Source of the DNA: Benincasa hispida | Taxonomy: Eukaryota; Streptophyta; Magnoliopsida; Cucurbitales; Cucurbitaceae | NCBI RefSeq assembly: GCF_009727055.1 | Contig: NC_052357.1 | Span: 2,473,094-2,537,093, forward strand | Length of the DNA stretch: 64,000 nt | Reading direction: 5' to 3' | Translations under genes and position numbers: made by a program | Notes under the pieces: model-generated | What the model saw: only the letters and a program-made list of their open reading frames with translations | Told to the model about the DNA's origin: nothing | Database searches by the model: none | In this document: piece by piece, positions 21,753-32,143 of the stretch | How positions within the stretch are numbered: the stretch's first letter is position 1 | Layout of the letters: the number at the start of each line of letters is the position of its first letter

Positions 21753-23065
21753 AAATTTGTTGCCATGTTAAAGTCGATTCGCATCCTCCTGTCCATTGCA
21801 GCTTATTATAATTATGAGATTTGGTAAATGAACATCAAGACGACTTTTCTGAATGGCAATCTTGAGGAGACCATTTACATGGTGCAACCTGAAGGATTCA
21901 TTGCCCAAGGTCAAGAACAAAAAGTTTGCAAACTAAATCGGTCCATTTATGGGCTGAAGTAGGCCTCTCAATCTTGGAATATTCAATTTGATGATGCGAT
22001 CAAATTGTATGGCTTTGACCAAAACTTTGATGAACCTTGTGTTTACAAGAAAATAGTCAACAGTTCAGTAGCTTTCTTAGTATTGTATGTAGACGATATA
22101 CTACTCATTGGAAATGATGTAGGTCTACTGACTACAGTTAAGAACTGGCTAGTGACCCAATTCCAAATGAAATATTTGGGAGAGGCTCAGTTTGTTCTGA
22201 GTATACAGATCTTTCGAGATCATAAGAACAAAGTGCTAGCGCTGTCTCAGGCATAATATATTGACAAAATCTTGCTCAAGTACTTGATGCAGAACTCCAG
22301 AAAGGGCCTACTACCATTCAAGCATGGAGTCACTTTGTCTAAGGACATGTGTTCTAAGACGCCTCAAGAGGTTGAGGAAATGAGACGAGTCCCATATGCA
22401 TCTCCCATTGGCAGTTTAATGTATGTGATGCTCTACACTAGGCCAGACATTTACTTTGTTGTGGGAATAGTCAGTAGGTATCAGTCTAACCCAGACCAGG
22501 GTCACTGGACTGCATTAAGAACATCCTCAAGTATCTTCAGAGAATGAGGGACTACATGCTCGTGTATGGATCTAGGATTTGATCCTTACTGGATACACGA
22601 ATTCTGACTTTCAGACTGATAAGGACTCTCGAAAGTCCATTTCAGGGTCAGTATTTACTCTTAATGGAGGATTTGTGTATGACGGAGCACTAAGCAGGGG
22701 TGCATCACGACTCCACAATGGTTTTCAAGTACATCGACTTATTAAGTTGCTAAGAGGCCGTTTGGCTCAAAAAATTCTTGACAAAGCTGGAAGTTGTTCC
22801 AGATATGTCTAAGCCCATCACTCTATTGTGACAATAGTGGTGCTGTGGCAAACTCCCATAGAAGCCCAGGAGTCATAGGCGCGGCAAACACATAGAGCAG
22901 AAGTATCATTTAATCCGCGAGATAGTGCATCGAGGAGACGTGATCATCACAAAGATCGCCTCGAAGCAAAACATTGCTGATCTGTTTACGAAGGCTCTCA
23001 TGGCTACAGTGTTTGAAGGTCACCTTCAGAGCATGGGTCTACGAGACCGCCTGCGGCTAGACTAA
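21753..23065 (+). pseudogene. Copia element A: reverse transcriptase and RNase H, 5' truncated
   Basis: Starts inside RT at VAMLKSIRILLSIAAYY, reads FLNGNLEETIYMVQPEGF and LNRSIYGLK (next codon TAG where glutamine is expected, near 21960), then the intact catalytic box LYVDDILLIGND at about 22085-22120. It continues with GLLPFKHGVTLSKDMC, PIGSLMYVMLYTRPDI and, after frame breaks near 22510-22560, the RNase H part with SDFQTDKDSRKSISGS, CDNSGAVANS-like and ADLFTKALMATVFEGH. It stops at 23063-23065. Gag, protease and integrase are missing, so this is the 3' half of a Ty1/copia pol polyprotein. It runs straight into LTR-A about 100 bp later. Several stops make it inactive. Confidence 0.9.
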
Positions 23066-23166
23066 GGCAAGTGGGAGATTTTCTTATACTAGGTTTTTAA
23101 GCCATAGTTTATTGTTTTATACCTGTTTACTTGTACTCCCACTTTTCTTTAGGACAAGTGGGAGAT
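23066..23166 (+). other. Copia element A 3' untranslated region and polypurine tract
   Basis: The sequence ends CAAGTGGGAGAT immediately before the LTR start TGTTAGGG. A similar purine tract precedes LTR-B (29862-29873). Confidence 0.7.
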
Positions 23167-25285
23167 TGTTAGGGTTTGTGCCCTAAAGTCTCGTGTCCTC
23201 TAGTTTGTAAACAGCTTTTTATGAACACTTGTGATGTATAATATATATGATATTTACTTCACCTCTTGACTTTGCACATTTAGATGTTTTTTATTTTACC
23301 ACAAACCAATAAACTTAATATCCCTGGTTGTCTTTATGTAACTTAAGCATGTATGTAGTAACATACAAGTGGAACATGTCTTAAGTGACAACCAAAATGG
23401 TCTATAGTATATGGATACAGGAGGGAAACTTTATCCTGTAACACTACAGATGCAGCCTGCTTTGTGGAATTGTTACAAATGTTGTGACTTGTCACAGATG
23501 GTCTGACCCTGATCATTCGTGTAGTGGACATGCGAGAGGGGCGTTCTATACAAAGAGTTTGTGTAAGACTTGGCCTCGAAGTGGTAATATCTTATCATAT
23601 AACTCTGTTCATGACTGAGACTTCACTTCACTAGTATGACCATAGGTACACGACCTCAATCCTGAGTGAGTTGGGAACTCCTGCCATTGAGGGCGGTCCT
23701 TTGATTTACATGGGTGCGAGTGGCTAGAGCGCTACCATTTTGGGGATTCGTCTGATTTGGGAGCTAGGAAATCAGCTTCACAAGATGGAGTTCATTCCTT
23801 CCCCAAAGTAAGGGTAAGTAGATAGATTGCTCTCTTAAGAGGTGATCTCGGGACTTGAACGATGTGGCGCCATGCATGCATGCTCTCATAGCCTGAGAGG
23901 TGTTCACACATAGTAGGACTATGTTATATTGTTCATTAGAGGGATCAGTGGTACATAAGGAGGAAGATGTATTTACAGGGGTAAAATGGTAAATTGACCT
24001 GCTGTAATTACGAGCGTCTAGGAAGGGTCATCGTACTGATGATTGGTTATATCCAATGGACATAGAAATATATCTATGACAACAAGAGTTCAACTGTCGG
24101 TCTTTAATGGAATGCCTAGCAGTTAACAGATGGTGGATACTATGACTAAAAAGTTTAGTTAGCTATTCTCGTACCATTGGAGCTTCGAGCCATAGGTCCA
24201 TAAGGTCCCCTTGGTGACTTGGATACAAGTTAAGAGTCAGTTTTTGGGTCAGTTTGAAATGTTCAAATTGATAAGAGGGAGTTTGATTATATATGATATA
24301 ATTGAACGAGCTAATTAAATATGATATAATTAACTTTATTTATGAGATACATTAATTTGGAGAAAATTAAGTATAAATATGATTTATATCTAGTAGAGGA
24401 AAATATTATAATTAATATATGATATTAATTTATATGTTATGAATATGATGAGATTACATTCATTGGATAGTTATAAAGGAAATGGGACGACGTCTCTTCT
24501 GTTCTAATAATGGATGAATTTATTGAAAGATCACTTTGAGATGCATAAATATCTGACAGTGTGTTAAGCATGAGATGCGCAAACATTGTGTTAAAGAGAG
24601 TGTCATCGCTTAGAAAATCTGTGTCTATACGATAGTGCCTGCACGATCACTTACATATACGATATTGCTAAGTGATCGCTTACCCATTACACCTTCGTGC
24701 ATTATTAACTAAATGATCGTTTACTTTTTCCTAAGCGATTGTTTAGCTCCCGATATTTACTAAACGATCGCTTAGTTTTTCCTACACAATTGTTTAGACG
24801 ATGGCTCACCCTTTTCCTACACGATCGTTTAGACGATCGCTTACCCTTTCCTACACGATCATTCAGATGATCTCTTACTTTTTCATACACAATCGTATAT
24901 TTCGCCTAAACGATCAAGCATCTTGTCTATGCGATAGACGACTTCATCTCTCACTTGTTTGATCGTTGTATACGGTCTCTCTTCCTCCTTTCCTCTACCA
25001 AATCTGAACAAAGCCCATACTTTGGATTCTCACTCCAAGAATACTGAGGGCTCTAAGTGGTGGTGTCATTTTCGTTTCCTTCTATTCGAGTGGTGATTAT
25101 TCGAGGTAGACGGTTGGGTTTTAGACTCGCTATGAAGAAGAAATCTTCATCTGGTATGATCTTTTGATCTCTTTAGCATTATGAATGCATATTAGTATGT
25201 TTGAATGTATATGTGGTAATTCTGTCACAATGAATTGGAAAGATCCGCTTTCGCTCGTAGGTACTCTTGAATAAGAGTTCCTTCA
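23167..25285 (+). repeat. Copia LTR-A
   Basis: The LTR is 2119 bp, begins TGTTAGGGTTTGTGCCC and ends GAGTTCCTTCA. It aligns through its length with LTR-B (29874-31994) and LTR-C (36070-37862). It reads as the 3' LTR of element A. Copia element B follows on its right but is separated by an Athila ORF fragment, and no primer site follows LTR-A, so it is not a normal 5' LTR for B. It contains a tandem CGATCG-rich region at about 24640-24960. Confidence 0.85.
24640..24960. repeat. CGATCG-centred quasi-palindromic tandem repeats in LTR-A
   Basis: Variants of CTAAACGATCGCTTA and CACGATCGTTTAGACGATCGC follow one another many times. Each is a near-palindrome, so the region could fold into hairpins on either strand. 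A related but diverged array is in LTR-B (31330-31570) and only a remnant is in LTR-C (37540-37620). Confidence 0.75.
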
Positions 25286-25800
25286 CCAACATCCATGGGG
25301 ATGTGTTGCATTATACAATATATGACCATCATCCTATCTCTCGTGATTGAACTATCGTGGGGGGTAGGCATCAACTTCTTTTTTATAAAGTAAAGCCACA
25401 TGTTGGCTTTAGGTGTGAGGCAATGTGGGGTTAAGAACAATAACCCTGTAGGTGATGAATTCCATTCAACCTCAGGCCTTGCCACCACCTCCAACGCGTG
25501 TTGCAACTCTTCTTCCCTAGAGTTGTGAATTATGTAGTTCCCTTCAGCATCGGGGTTATTAGCAGCCACGCTTTCTCCTTGCACCTCGACTCTCTTCTTC
25601 TTTGCATCATTCTCTACCCTTTCCTTCACTAGCCTTTCCTTAGAGTGTACTGGGAGAGGCTGGTTGGACGCCAGCTATTAGGTCTTTAAAATATGCACAT
25701 TTTCTATGTTAATTGCCCCCAAATCATGTTGATTATTTTCTTTAACTTCTAATTTTGTAGGTAAAACAGTCCCTGGGGCATTTAGAAGTCATTCCGAGAA
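25286..25800 (-). pseudogene. Athila-type ORF fragment (putative plant transposon protein domain)
   Basis: The minus-strand frame from about 25640 to 25286 reads PLPVHSKERLVKERVEN, LTPKANMWLYFIKKKLMPT, PHDSSITRDRMMVIYCIMQ and HIPMDVG. This corresponds to the domain found in Athila and related plant elements (recalled as 'putative plant transposon protein'). A further upstream part (NAPGTVLPTKLEVKENNQHD, ENVHILKT) is in a shifted frame up to about 25800. The frame runs on into LTR-A (to 25225) by chance. Its function in the element is not established. It is cut off at the LTR-A border, suggesting the LTR end and this fragment were joined by recombination or insertion. Confidence 0.7.
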
Positions 25801-25911
25801 AATTGTGCCAAAAGGATAAAAATGAACAAGAAAATCAACTAAGTTGAAGAGAATAAAAAAATTTACCAAAATGTCATCGAGTATTGAGTAAATTCCATCA
25901 AGCATTGAGTA

Positions 25912-26594
25912 AATGAGAAGGTCCGACCCTATATCTTGGTAAGTCTTGATGACGTATTGGCCAAGAAGCATGAGCCTATGGTCTCAGCGCATGAGATCAT
26001 TGAGTCGCTCCAAGGCTGTCTCTTATACACATCTAGATGTGTATAAGAGACAGACCTTCTGAACAGCTCAAGCACGAGGCTCTTAAATACATATTCAACT
26101 CTAAAATGGAGGAAGACACCTCTGTTCGTGAATATGTGCTTAACATGATGGTCCACTTCAATGTGGCAAAGTTGAATGAGTCTATTATTGATGAGGGCAA
26201 TCAGGTTAGCATAATTCTGCATTTTTTGCCACAGAGCTTCCTGCACTTTATTAGCAATGTGATTCTTAACAAAGTGAAATACACCCTTACAACTCTCCTC
26301 AACGAGTTGCAGACATACCAATCTTTACTGAAAAGTAAGGAGAGGAAAAAGGCAAAGGAAAATGTTGCTTCATCCTCAATGACGTTCCATCGAGGTTCAA
26401 CCTCAAGAACAAAGCCTGCACCTTCTATTTCTAACACTGCAAATGGGAAGAAGAAGAAGGGTGGTAAGAGGAAAGAGAAAGTGTCTGCTAACACGCCACC
26501 TATCACCCCAAGAAGGCATCTGCCGCCGATTGAAAAGGGAAAATATTTCGACTGTAATCGGGACGAACACTGGAAAAGGAATTGTCCTCGCTAG
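25912..26594 (+). pseudogene. Copia element B gag, split by sequencing adapter
   Basis: The left part (25912-26015) reads NEKVRPYILVSLDDVLAKKH and ends at IIESLQ. The right part (26054-26594) reads PSEQLKHEALKYIFNSKMEE, YVLNMMVHFNVAKLNE, NELQTYQSLLKSK, a lysine-rich segment, and the zinc knuckle remnant FDCNRDEHWKRNC, whose first cysteine is lost. Compared with element E gag (ESLQEMCGQPYAQ), only about 5 residues are missing at the break, where a 38-bp adapter sits instead. The gag N-terminus is missing. Gag would package element RNA in particles. A TAG stop at 26592-26594 separates it from pol, which continues in the same frame. Confidence 0.85.
26016..26053. other. Nextera mate-pair junction adapter (contaminant)
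   Basis: CTGTCTCTTATACACATCT (26016-26034) followed directly by its reverse complement AGATGTGTATAAGAGACAG (26035-26053). These are two Tn5 mosaic ends in the exact arrangement of the Nextera mate-pair circularisation junction. In translation it produces the well-known artefact peptides SYTHLDVYKRQ and MCIRDR. It is not biological. Confidence 0.98.
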
Positions 26595-29500
26595 TTAAAG
26601 GAAAGGAAGGCTGCCAAAGCCAAGGCCAAGGCAGATAAAGGTAAATATGATTTACTTATTCTAAAAACATTTTTAGTGGAGAATGATGATTCTGCTTGGA
26701 TAATTGATTCGAACGCCCCTAATCACTTTTGTTCTTCTTTTCAGGGGATTAGATCATGGAGACAACTAGAGGCTGGTGAGATGACGATGCGAGTAGGTAC
26801 TGGGCATGTCCTCTCAGCTGTGGCTTTAAGAGGGATCTAGTTATCTTTACAGAATAGCTTTCTAGTTTTAAATGACGTATATGTTGTTCCTAAACATAAA
26901 AGGAACCCTATTTCTGTAAAGTACCTGTTACAATGTAAATATACATTTTCTTTTAATGTGGATAAAGTGTTTATTCATAAAGATGCTATTAATATTTGTA
27001 CAGCTTATCTTGAAAGTAACTTGTATGTGCTAAGACCGTTAGCGTTAAGTTCCCTCCATAACGCAGAGTTGTTTAAAACTGTCGTAACTCAATATAAACA
27101 TCGACGAATTTCTCCATAAGAAAAGGCACAACTTTGGCACCTTCGATTAGGGCACATCAATCTCAATAGGATTGAGATATTGGTAAAGAATGGATTTCTA
27201 AGTGAGTTAGAAGAAAATTCATTACCAGTGTGTGAATCTTTCTTTGAGGGTAAAATGACTAAAAGACCTTTTACTGGAAAAGGTTATCGAGCCAAAGAGC
27301 CTCTTAAGTTAGTACATTCTGATTTATGTGGTCTTATAAATGTGCGAGCTCGAGGTGGCTATGAGTATTTTATCAGTTTTACTGATGATTACTCTAGGCA
27401 TTGGTATGTTTATCTGATGCAACGGAAGTCTGAATCCTTTGAAAAGTTCAAAGAGTTCAAGGTTGATGTTTAAAACACATTGGATAGACGGATTAAAACA
27501 CTTCGATCGGATCGAGGTGTAGAGTTTTTGGACTCATCATTCCAGGACTATTTGATAGAACATGGAATCGTTTTCCAACTCTCAGCGCTGGGTACACCTC
27601 AGTAGAATGGTGTAGCGGAGAGCAGAAATAGAACGTTGTTGGACATGGTTCGTTCGATGATGAGTTACGCTTCCTTACCGAACTTGTTTTAGGGTTTCGC
27701 AGTGGAGACTGCGGTATATATACATAACTGTGTTACTTCCAAGAGTGTTGCGAGAACACCTTTAGAGTTGTGGAACGGGCGTAAAGCTAGTTTACGTCAC
27801 TTCCGTATTTAGGGTTGCCCTACACATGTGCTTGAGGCAAATCCCAAGAAGATGGAACCACGTCGAGGGTATGCCTCTTTGTAGGCTACCCCAAAGGTAC
27901 ACGAGGGGGTTATTTTTATGATCCGTCGGAAAATAGGGTGTTTGTTTCCAAAAACGCTACTTTCCTAGAGGAGGATCATATAAGGGAGATAAGTCCATGT
28001 ATTAAAGTCGTGTTGTGTGAGCTTTCCAATGAAACTACTGAAACTTCAATAAGAGTTGTTGAAGAGCCTACTTCAATAGCAAGAGTTGTTGATGATAGTT
28101 CATCTAGTAGGTCGGTTCCACTTCAAGTATTAAGGGAACCTCGACACAGTGAGAGGGTTGTGAACCCGCTCGTTTGCTATCTGAGTTTCACGGAAATCCC
28201 TGCTATGGTAGCAAATGAGAAGGCAATGGACGATATAGACCATGATGAATTGGTCAAGGTCATGGATCTCAAGATGGAGTCGATGTACTTCAACTCAATA
28301 TGGGATCTTGTAGATCAGCCTAATGGGGTAAGACTTATAGATTATAAATGGATCTACAAGCGCAAACGGGGTGCTGATGGGAAGGTGCAAACCTTCAAGG
28401 CTCTACATGTGGCAAAGGGTTATACCCAGGTAGAGGGAGTCGACTATGAAGAGACTTTCTCGCCTGTTGCCATGTGAGTCGATTCGCTTTCTCCTGCCCA
28501 TTACAGCTTATTATAATTATAAGATATGGTAAATGGATGTCAAGAAGGTCTTTTTGAATGGCAATCTTGAAGAGACCATTTACATGGTGCAACCTGAGGG
28601 ATTCATAGCCCAAGGTCAAGACAAAAAATTTGCAAACTGAATCGGTCCATTTATGGGCTGAAACAGGCGTCTAGATCTTGAAACATACAGTTTGATACTA
28701 CGATCAAGTATGGCTTTGACTAGAACATTGATGAACCTTGTGTGTACGAGAAAATCGCCATCGCTTCAGTAGTTTTCTTAGTGTTGTATGTAGACAATAT
28801 ACTACTCATTGAGAATAATGTAGGTCTACTGACTCCTATTAAGAACTGTCTAGTGACCCAATTCCAAATGAAAGATTTGGGAGGGGCTCAATTTTTCCTG
28901 GGTATACAGATCTTTTGGGATCGTAAGAACAAAGTCCTAACACTGTCTCTGGCATCGTACATTGATAAGATGTTGCTCAAGTATTCGATGCAGGACTCCA
29001 AGAGGGGCCTGCTACCGTTTAGGCATGAAGTCACATTGTCTATAGACATGTGTCCTAAGACGCCTCAAGAGGTTGAGGAAATGAGACAGGTCCCATATGC
29101 ATCTGTCATTGGCAGTTTGATGAATGCGATGCACTGTACTCGACCAAACATCTACTACGCTTTGGGCACAGTTAGTAGGTATCAGTCTAACCCAAGCCAG
29201 GGTAACTGGACAACAGTGAAGAATATCCTCAAGTATCTTCGGAGAACGATGGACTACATGCTCGTGTATGGATCTAAGGATTTGATCTTGACTTAATACA
29301 CGGATTCTGACTTTCAGACTGATAAGAACTCTCGCAAGTCTACTTCAGGGTCAGTCTTTAGTCTTAACGGAGGAGCTGTATTGTGGTGAATCACTAAGTA
29401 GGGGTGCATCACTGACTCCACTATGGAGGCGGAGTATGTAGCGGCTTGCGAAGCTACTAAGAAAGTCGTCTGGCTTATGAAGTTCTTGATAGAATTGGAA

Positions 29501-29815
29501 GTTGTTCCATATATGTTTAGGCCCATTACCCTCTATTGTGACAATAGTGGGGCAGTGGCGAACTCCAAGAAGCCTAGGAGTCACAGGCATGGCAAACACA
29601 TAGAGGGGAAGTAACACCTGATCTGTGAGATAGTGCATCGAAGGGATATGATCGTCACGAAGATCACTTCGGAGCACAATGTTGCTGACCTGTTTATGAA
29701 AACTCTCACGACTACAGTGTTTAAGGGTCACTTTCAGAGCATGAATCTACAGGATTACCTGCGGTTGGACTACGGTAAGTGGGAGATTTCATTGTACTGG
29801 GCTTTTATGCCCTAG
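26595..29815 (+). pseudogene. Copia element B pol: protease, integrase, RT, RNase H
   Basis: Continues gag in frame. The protease box DSNAPNHF at 26706 replaces the canonical DSGATNHV. The pre-integrase domain is LWHLRLGHINLNRIEILVKN (27130-27190), with the HHCC finger degraded (CESFFEGK, C lost). The integrase core is at 27300-27700 (LVHSDLCG, YFISFTDDYSRHWYVYL, RSDRGVEF, TPQ then stop, NGVAESRNRTLL). The RT spans 28260-29170: WIYKRKRGADGKVQTFKA, GYTQVEGVDYEETFSPVAM, then a frame break, and LYVDNILLIENN in place of YVDD. The RNase H spans 29280-29770: MEAEYVAACEATKKVVWLMK, CDNSGAVANSKKPRSHRHGK, ADLFMKTLTTTVFKGH. Numerous stops, frameshifts and the DD-to-DN change make it inactive. Confidence 0.9.
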
Positions 29816-29861
29816 TTTATTGTTTTGTACTTGTTTATGTACACCCCACTTCACTTTAGAA

Positions 29862-29873
29862 CAAGTGGAAGAT
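29862..29873 (+). other. Copia element B polypurine tract
   Basis: CAAGTGGAAGAT directly before the LTR-B start TGTTGGGG, equivalent to the tract before LTR-A. Confidence 0.7.
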
Positions 29874-31994
29874 TGTTGGGGTTGATGCCCTAAAGTCTTG
29901 TGTCCTGTAGTTTCTAAATAGTTTGTACGAACGCTAGTGATGTATAATATATGATATTTACTTCACTTCTTGTTTTTCCTCATTTGAATGTTTTATTTGC
30001 TTTACCACAAACCAATAAACTAAAATCTCTGGTTATCTGTATGTAACTTAAGCATGTATGTGGTGATATACAAGTGGATCATGTCTTAAGAGATAACCAA
30101 AATGGTCTGTAGTATATGGATAGAGGAGGGAAACCTTATCCTAGTAACGCTACGGATGCGGCCCACTTTGTGGAATAGTTACAAATGTTATGACTTGTCA
30201 TAGATGGTCTGATCCTAATCATTCGTGTCGAGGACATGTGAGCGGGGCGTCCTATATAAAGAGTTTGTATAAGAGCTGACCACGAAGTGTTAACGTCGCA
30301 TTATATAACACCATTCATGACAGAGACTTCACTTCACTAAGATGACCATAGGTAACATGACCTCAATCTTGGGTGAGTTGAAAACTCCTACCATTGAGGG
30401 TGGTTCCTTGATTTTCATGGGTGCGAGTGACCAGGTCCCCGACTCAAACCTACCACTTTGGGGATTCGTCTAATTTGGGAGCTGGGAACATAGCTACACA
30501 AGATGGAATTCACTCCTTCCCCGAAGCAGGGGTAAGTAGATATATAGCTCCCTTAGGGGCTGATTCCTAGGCTTAAACGATGTGGCACCATGCACATTCT
30601 CATGGCCTGAGAGGTGTTCACACATAGTAGGACTATGTTGTATTGTTCATTAGAGGGATCAGTGATACTTAAGGAGTGAGATGTAACTACAGGGAAAAAA
30701 CGGTAGATTGGCCTAACTGTACTTACGAGCGATTTGTGAAGGGTTATCGCACTGTTGATTGGTTGTATGGACACAGAAATATATCTGTGGTAAGAAGAGT
30801 TCAGCTGTCGATCTTTAGTAGAATATCTGGCAGTTAACGGATGGTGGATCTCGCAATTCACGTACTGTTGGAGCTTTGAGCCATAGGTCTATAAGGTCCA
30901 CTTGGTAGCTTGGATAAAAGTTGAAAATCAGTTTTTGGGTTAATTTGAAATGTTCAAATTGACAAGAGGGAGTTCGATTATATATGATATAATTGAACTG
31001 GTTAATTATATATGATATGATTGAATAAATGTATGAGATACATTATATTGGAAGAAATTGGATATAAATATGATTTATATAAAGTAGAGGAGAAAACACT
31101 ATAGTTGATATATGATATCAAACTATAGGTTAAGAATATAATATGTATATGTTCATTATTTTATTAATTAGGCGGTTATGAGATAATTGGCCGAAGTTTT
31201 CTCCGAATTCGTGTGAAAGTAGGAAGTTTAATTCAGTTCTTGTAACTGAAGAATAAAATGAAAATTGTTTTCATTTTGCAAAGGACCCGCAAGAGATACG
31301 CAAATTCACTCACGGTGTGAAAGTCTTCGATCGCTTAATGTTGAGAGCCTATATGATATCGCTCGCCTTCCTAAACGATTGTACACCCGCGTAACTAAAC
31401 GATCACCCGCGATTATGTAAACGATCGACTACCTTTGCTAGAAGATCGCTTAATGCGCCGAGGGTAACTAAATGATTGCTTACCTTTTGATAGAAAATCA
31501 CTTAGTGTTTACTACAGGATCGTGTACCCCGACCTAAACGATTAAGCACACCTGACTATACGATAGTCTTCTCCTTTCACTTGTTTGTTAGTAGTACACG
31601 ATCACTTTTTCTCCTCCCCTCTACCAATTCCATCAAAGTCCACCCTTTGGATTTTCACTCCGAGAATATCGAGGACTTTGAGTGGTGGTGTCGTCCCCAG
31701 TTTCTTGTTGTTCGTGCATTTTCGATCGTGTAGACGACCGTGGTTCTGCTAGGCGATTACTTCTTGGACGATAAGAAGCATGAGAAGTTCGTTCACGTTG
31801 GACCGAGTTCGATTGAAGAAAGTCTTCAACTGGTATGTTTTCTCGGTCTTTTGTATTTATCTTTTAAAGCATGCCAGTAATTAATGTTTTCAATGCATAT
31901 CTGTATGTTAGAATGTGTGTGTGGAAATTCTGTCACAATGAAATTTGAAAGATCTGCTTCCGCTTATAGGTACTCTTGTTTAAGAGTTCCTTCA
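29874..31994 (+). repeat. Copia LTR-B (3' LTR of element B)
   Basis: The LTR is 2121 bp, begins TGTTGGGGTTGATGCCC and ends GAGTTCCTTCA. It is more diverged from LTR-A than LTR-C is (by eye), so LTR-A is unlikely to be its original 5' partner. No 5-bp target duplication could be matched between the right flank (TTGGG) and any left border of B, consistent with B being 5' truncated or rearranged. Confidence 0.85.
31330..31570. repeat. CGATC-rich repeat array in LTR-B
   Basis: Equivalent of the LTR-A array, with AAACGATTG, AAACGATCAC and AAACGATCGAC units. It is shorter and less regular. Confidence 0.6.
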
Positions 31995-32138
31995 TTGGGG
32001 ATCATGAATTTCGAGCAAGGAGAGTTTGAAACACTAGGTGCCGCATGGTAGAGTGATAGGTCTTGTAAAGAGCTTTCTTATTAGTACCGATTCCCTTAAT
32101 TATACTTCAATTCTTTGCTTAAAAATGTCTATTTTATA
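31995..32138 (+). mobile_element. Gypsy-type LTR-like sequence, left part
   Basis: Noncoding. Its continuation lies at 34301-35725, beyond the inserted solo LTR; the text reads across GGTAA. The left end of this host element is unknown, because it abuts LTR-B. Confidence 0.4.
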
Positions 32139-32143
32139 GGTAA

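Noticed and set aside
25225..25285. C-terminal extension of the Athila-like minus-strand ORF into LTR-A
   Set aside because: Family similarity ends at MDVG, and the rest is antisense LTR read-through.
26016..26053. Mosaic ends considered as a genuine Tn5-like transposon
   Set aside because: No transposase or element body, and the arrangement equals a library junction adapter.
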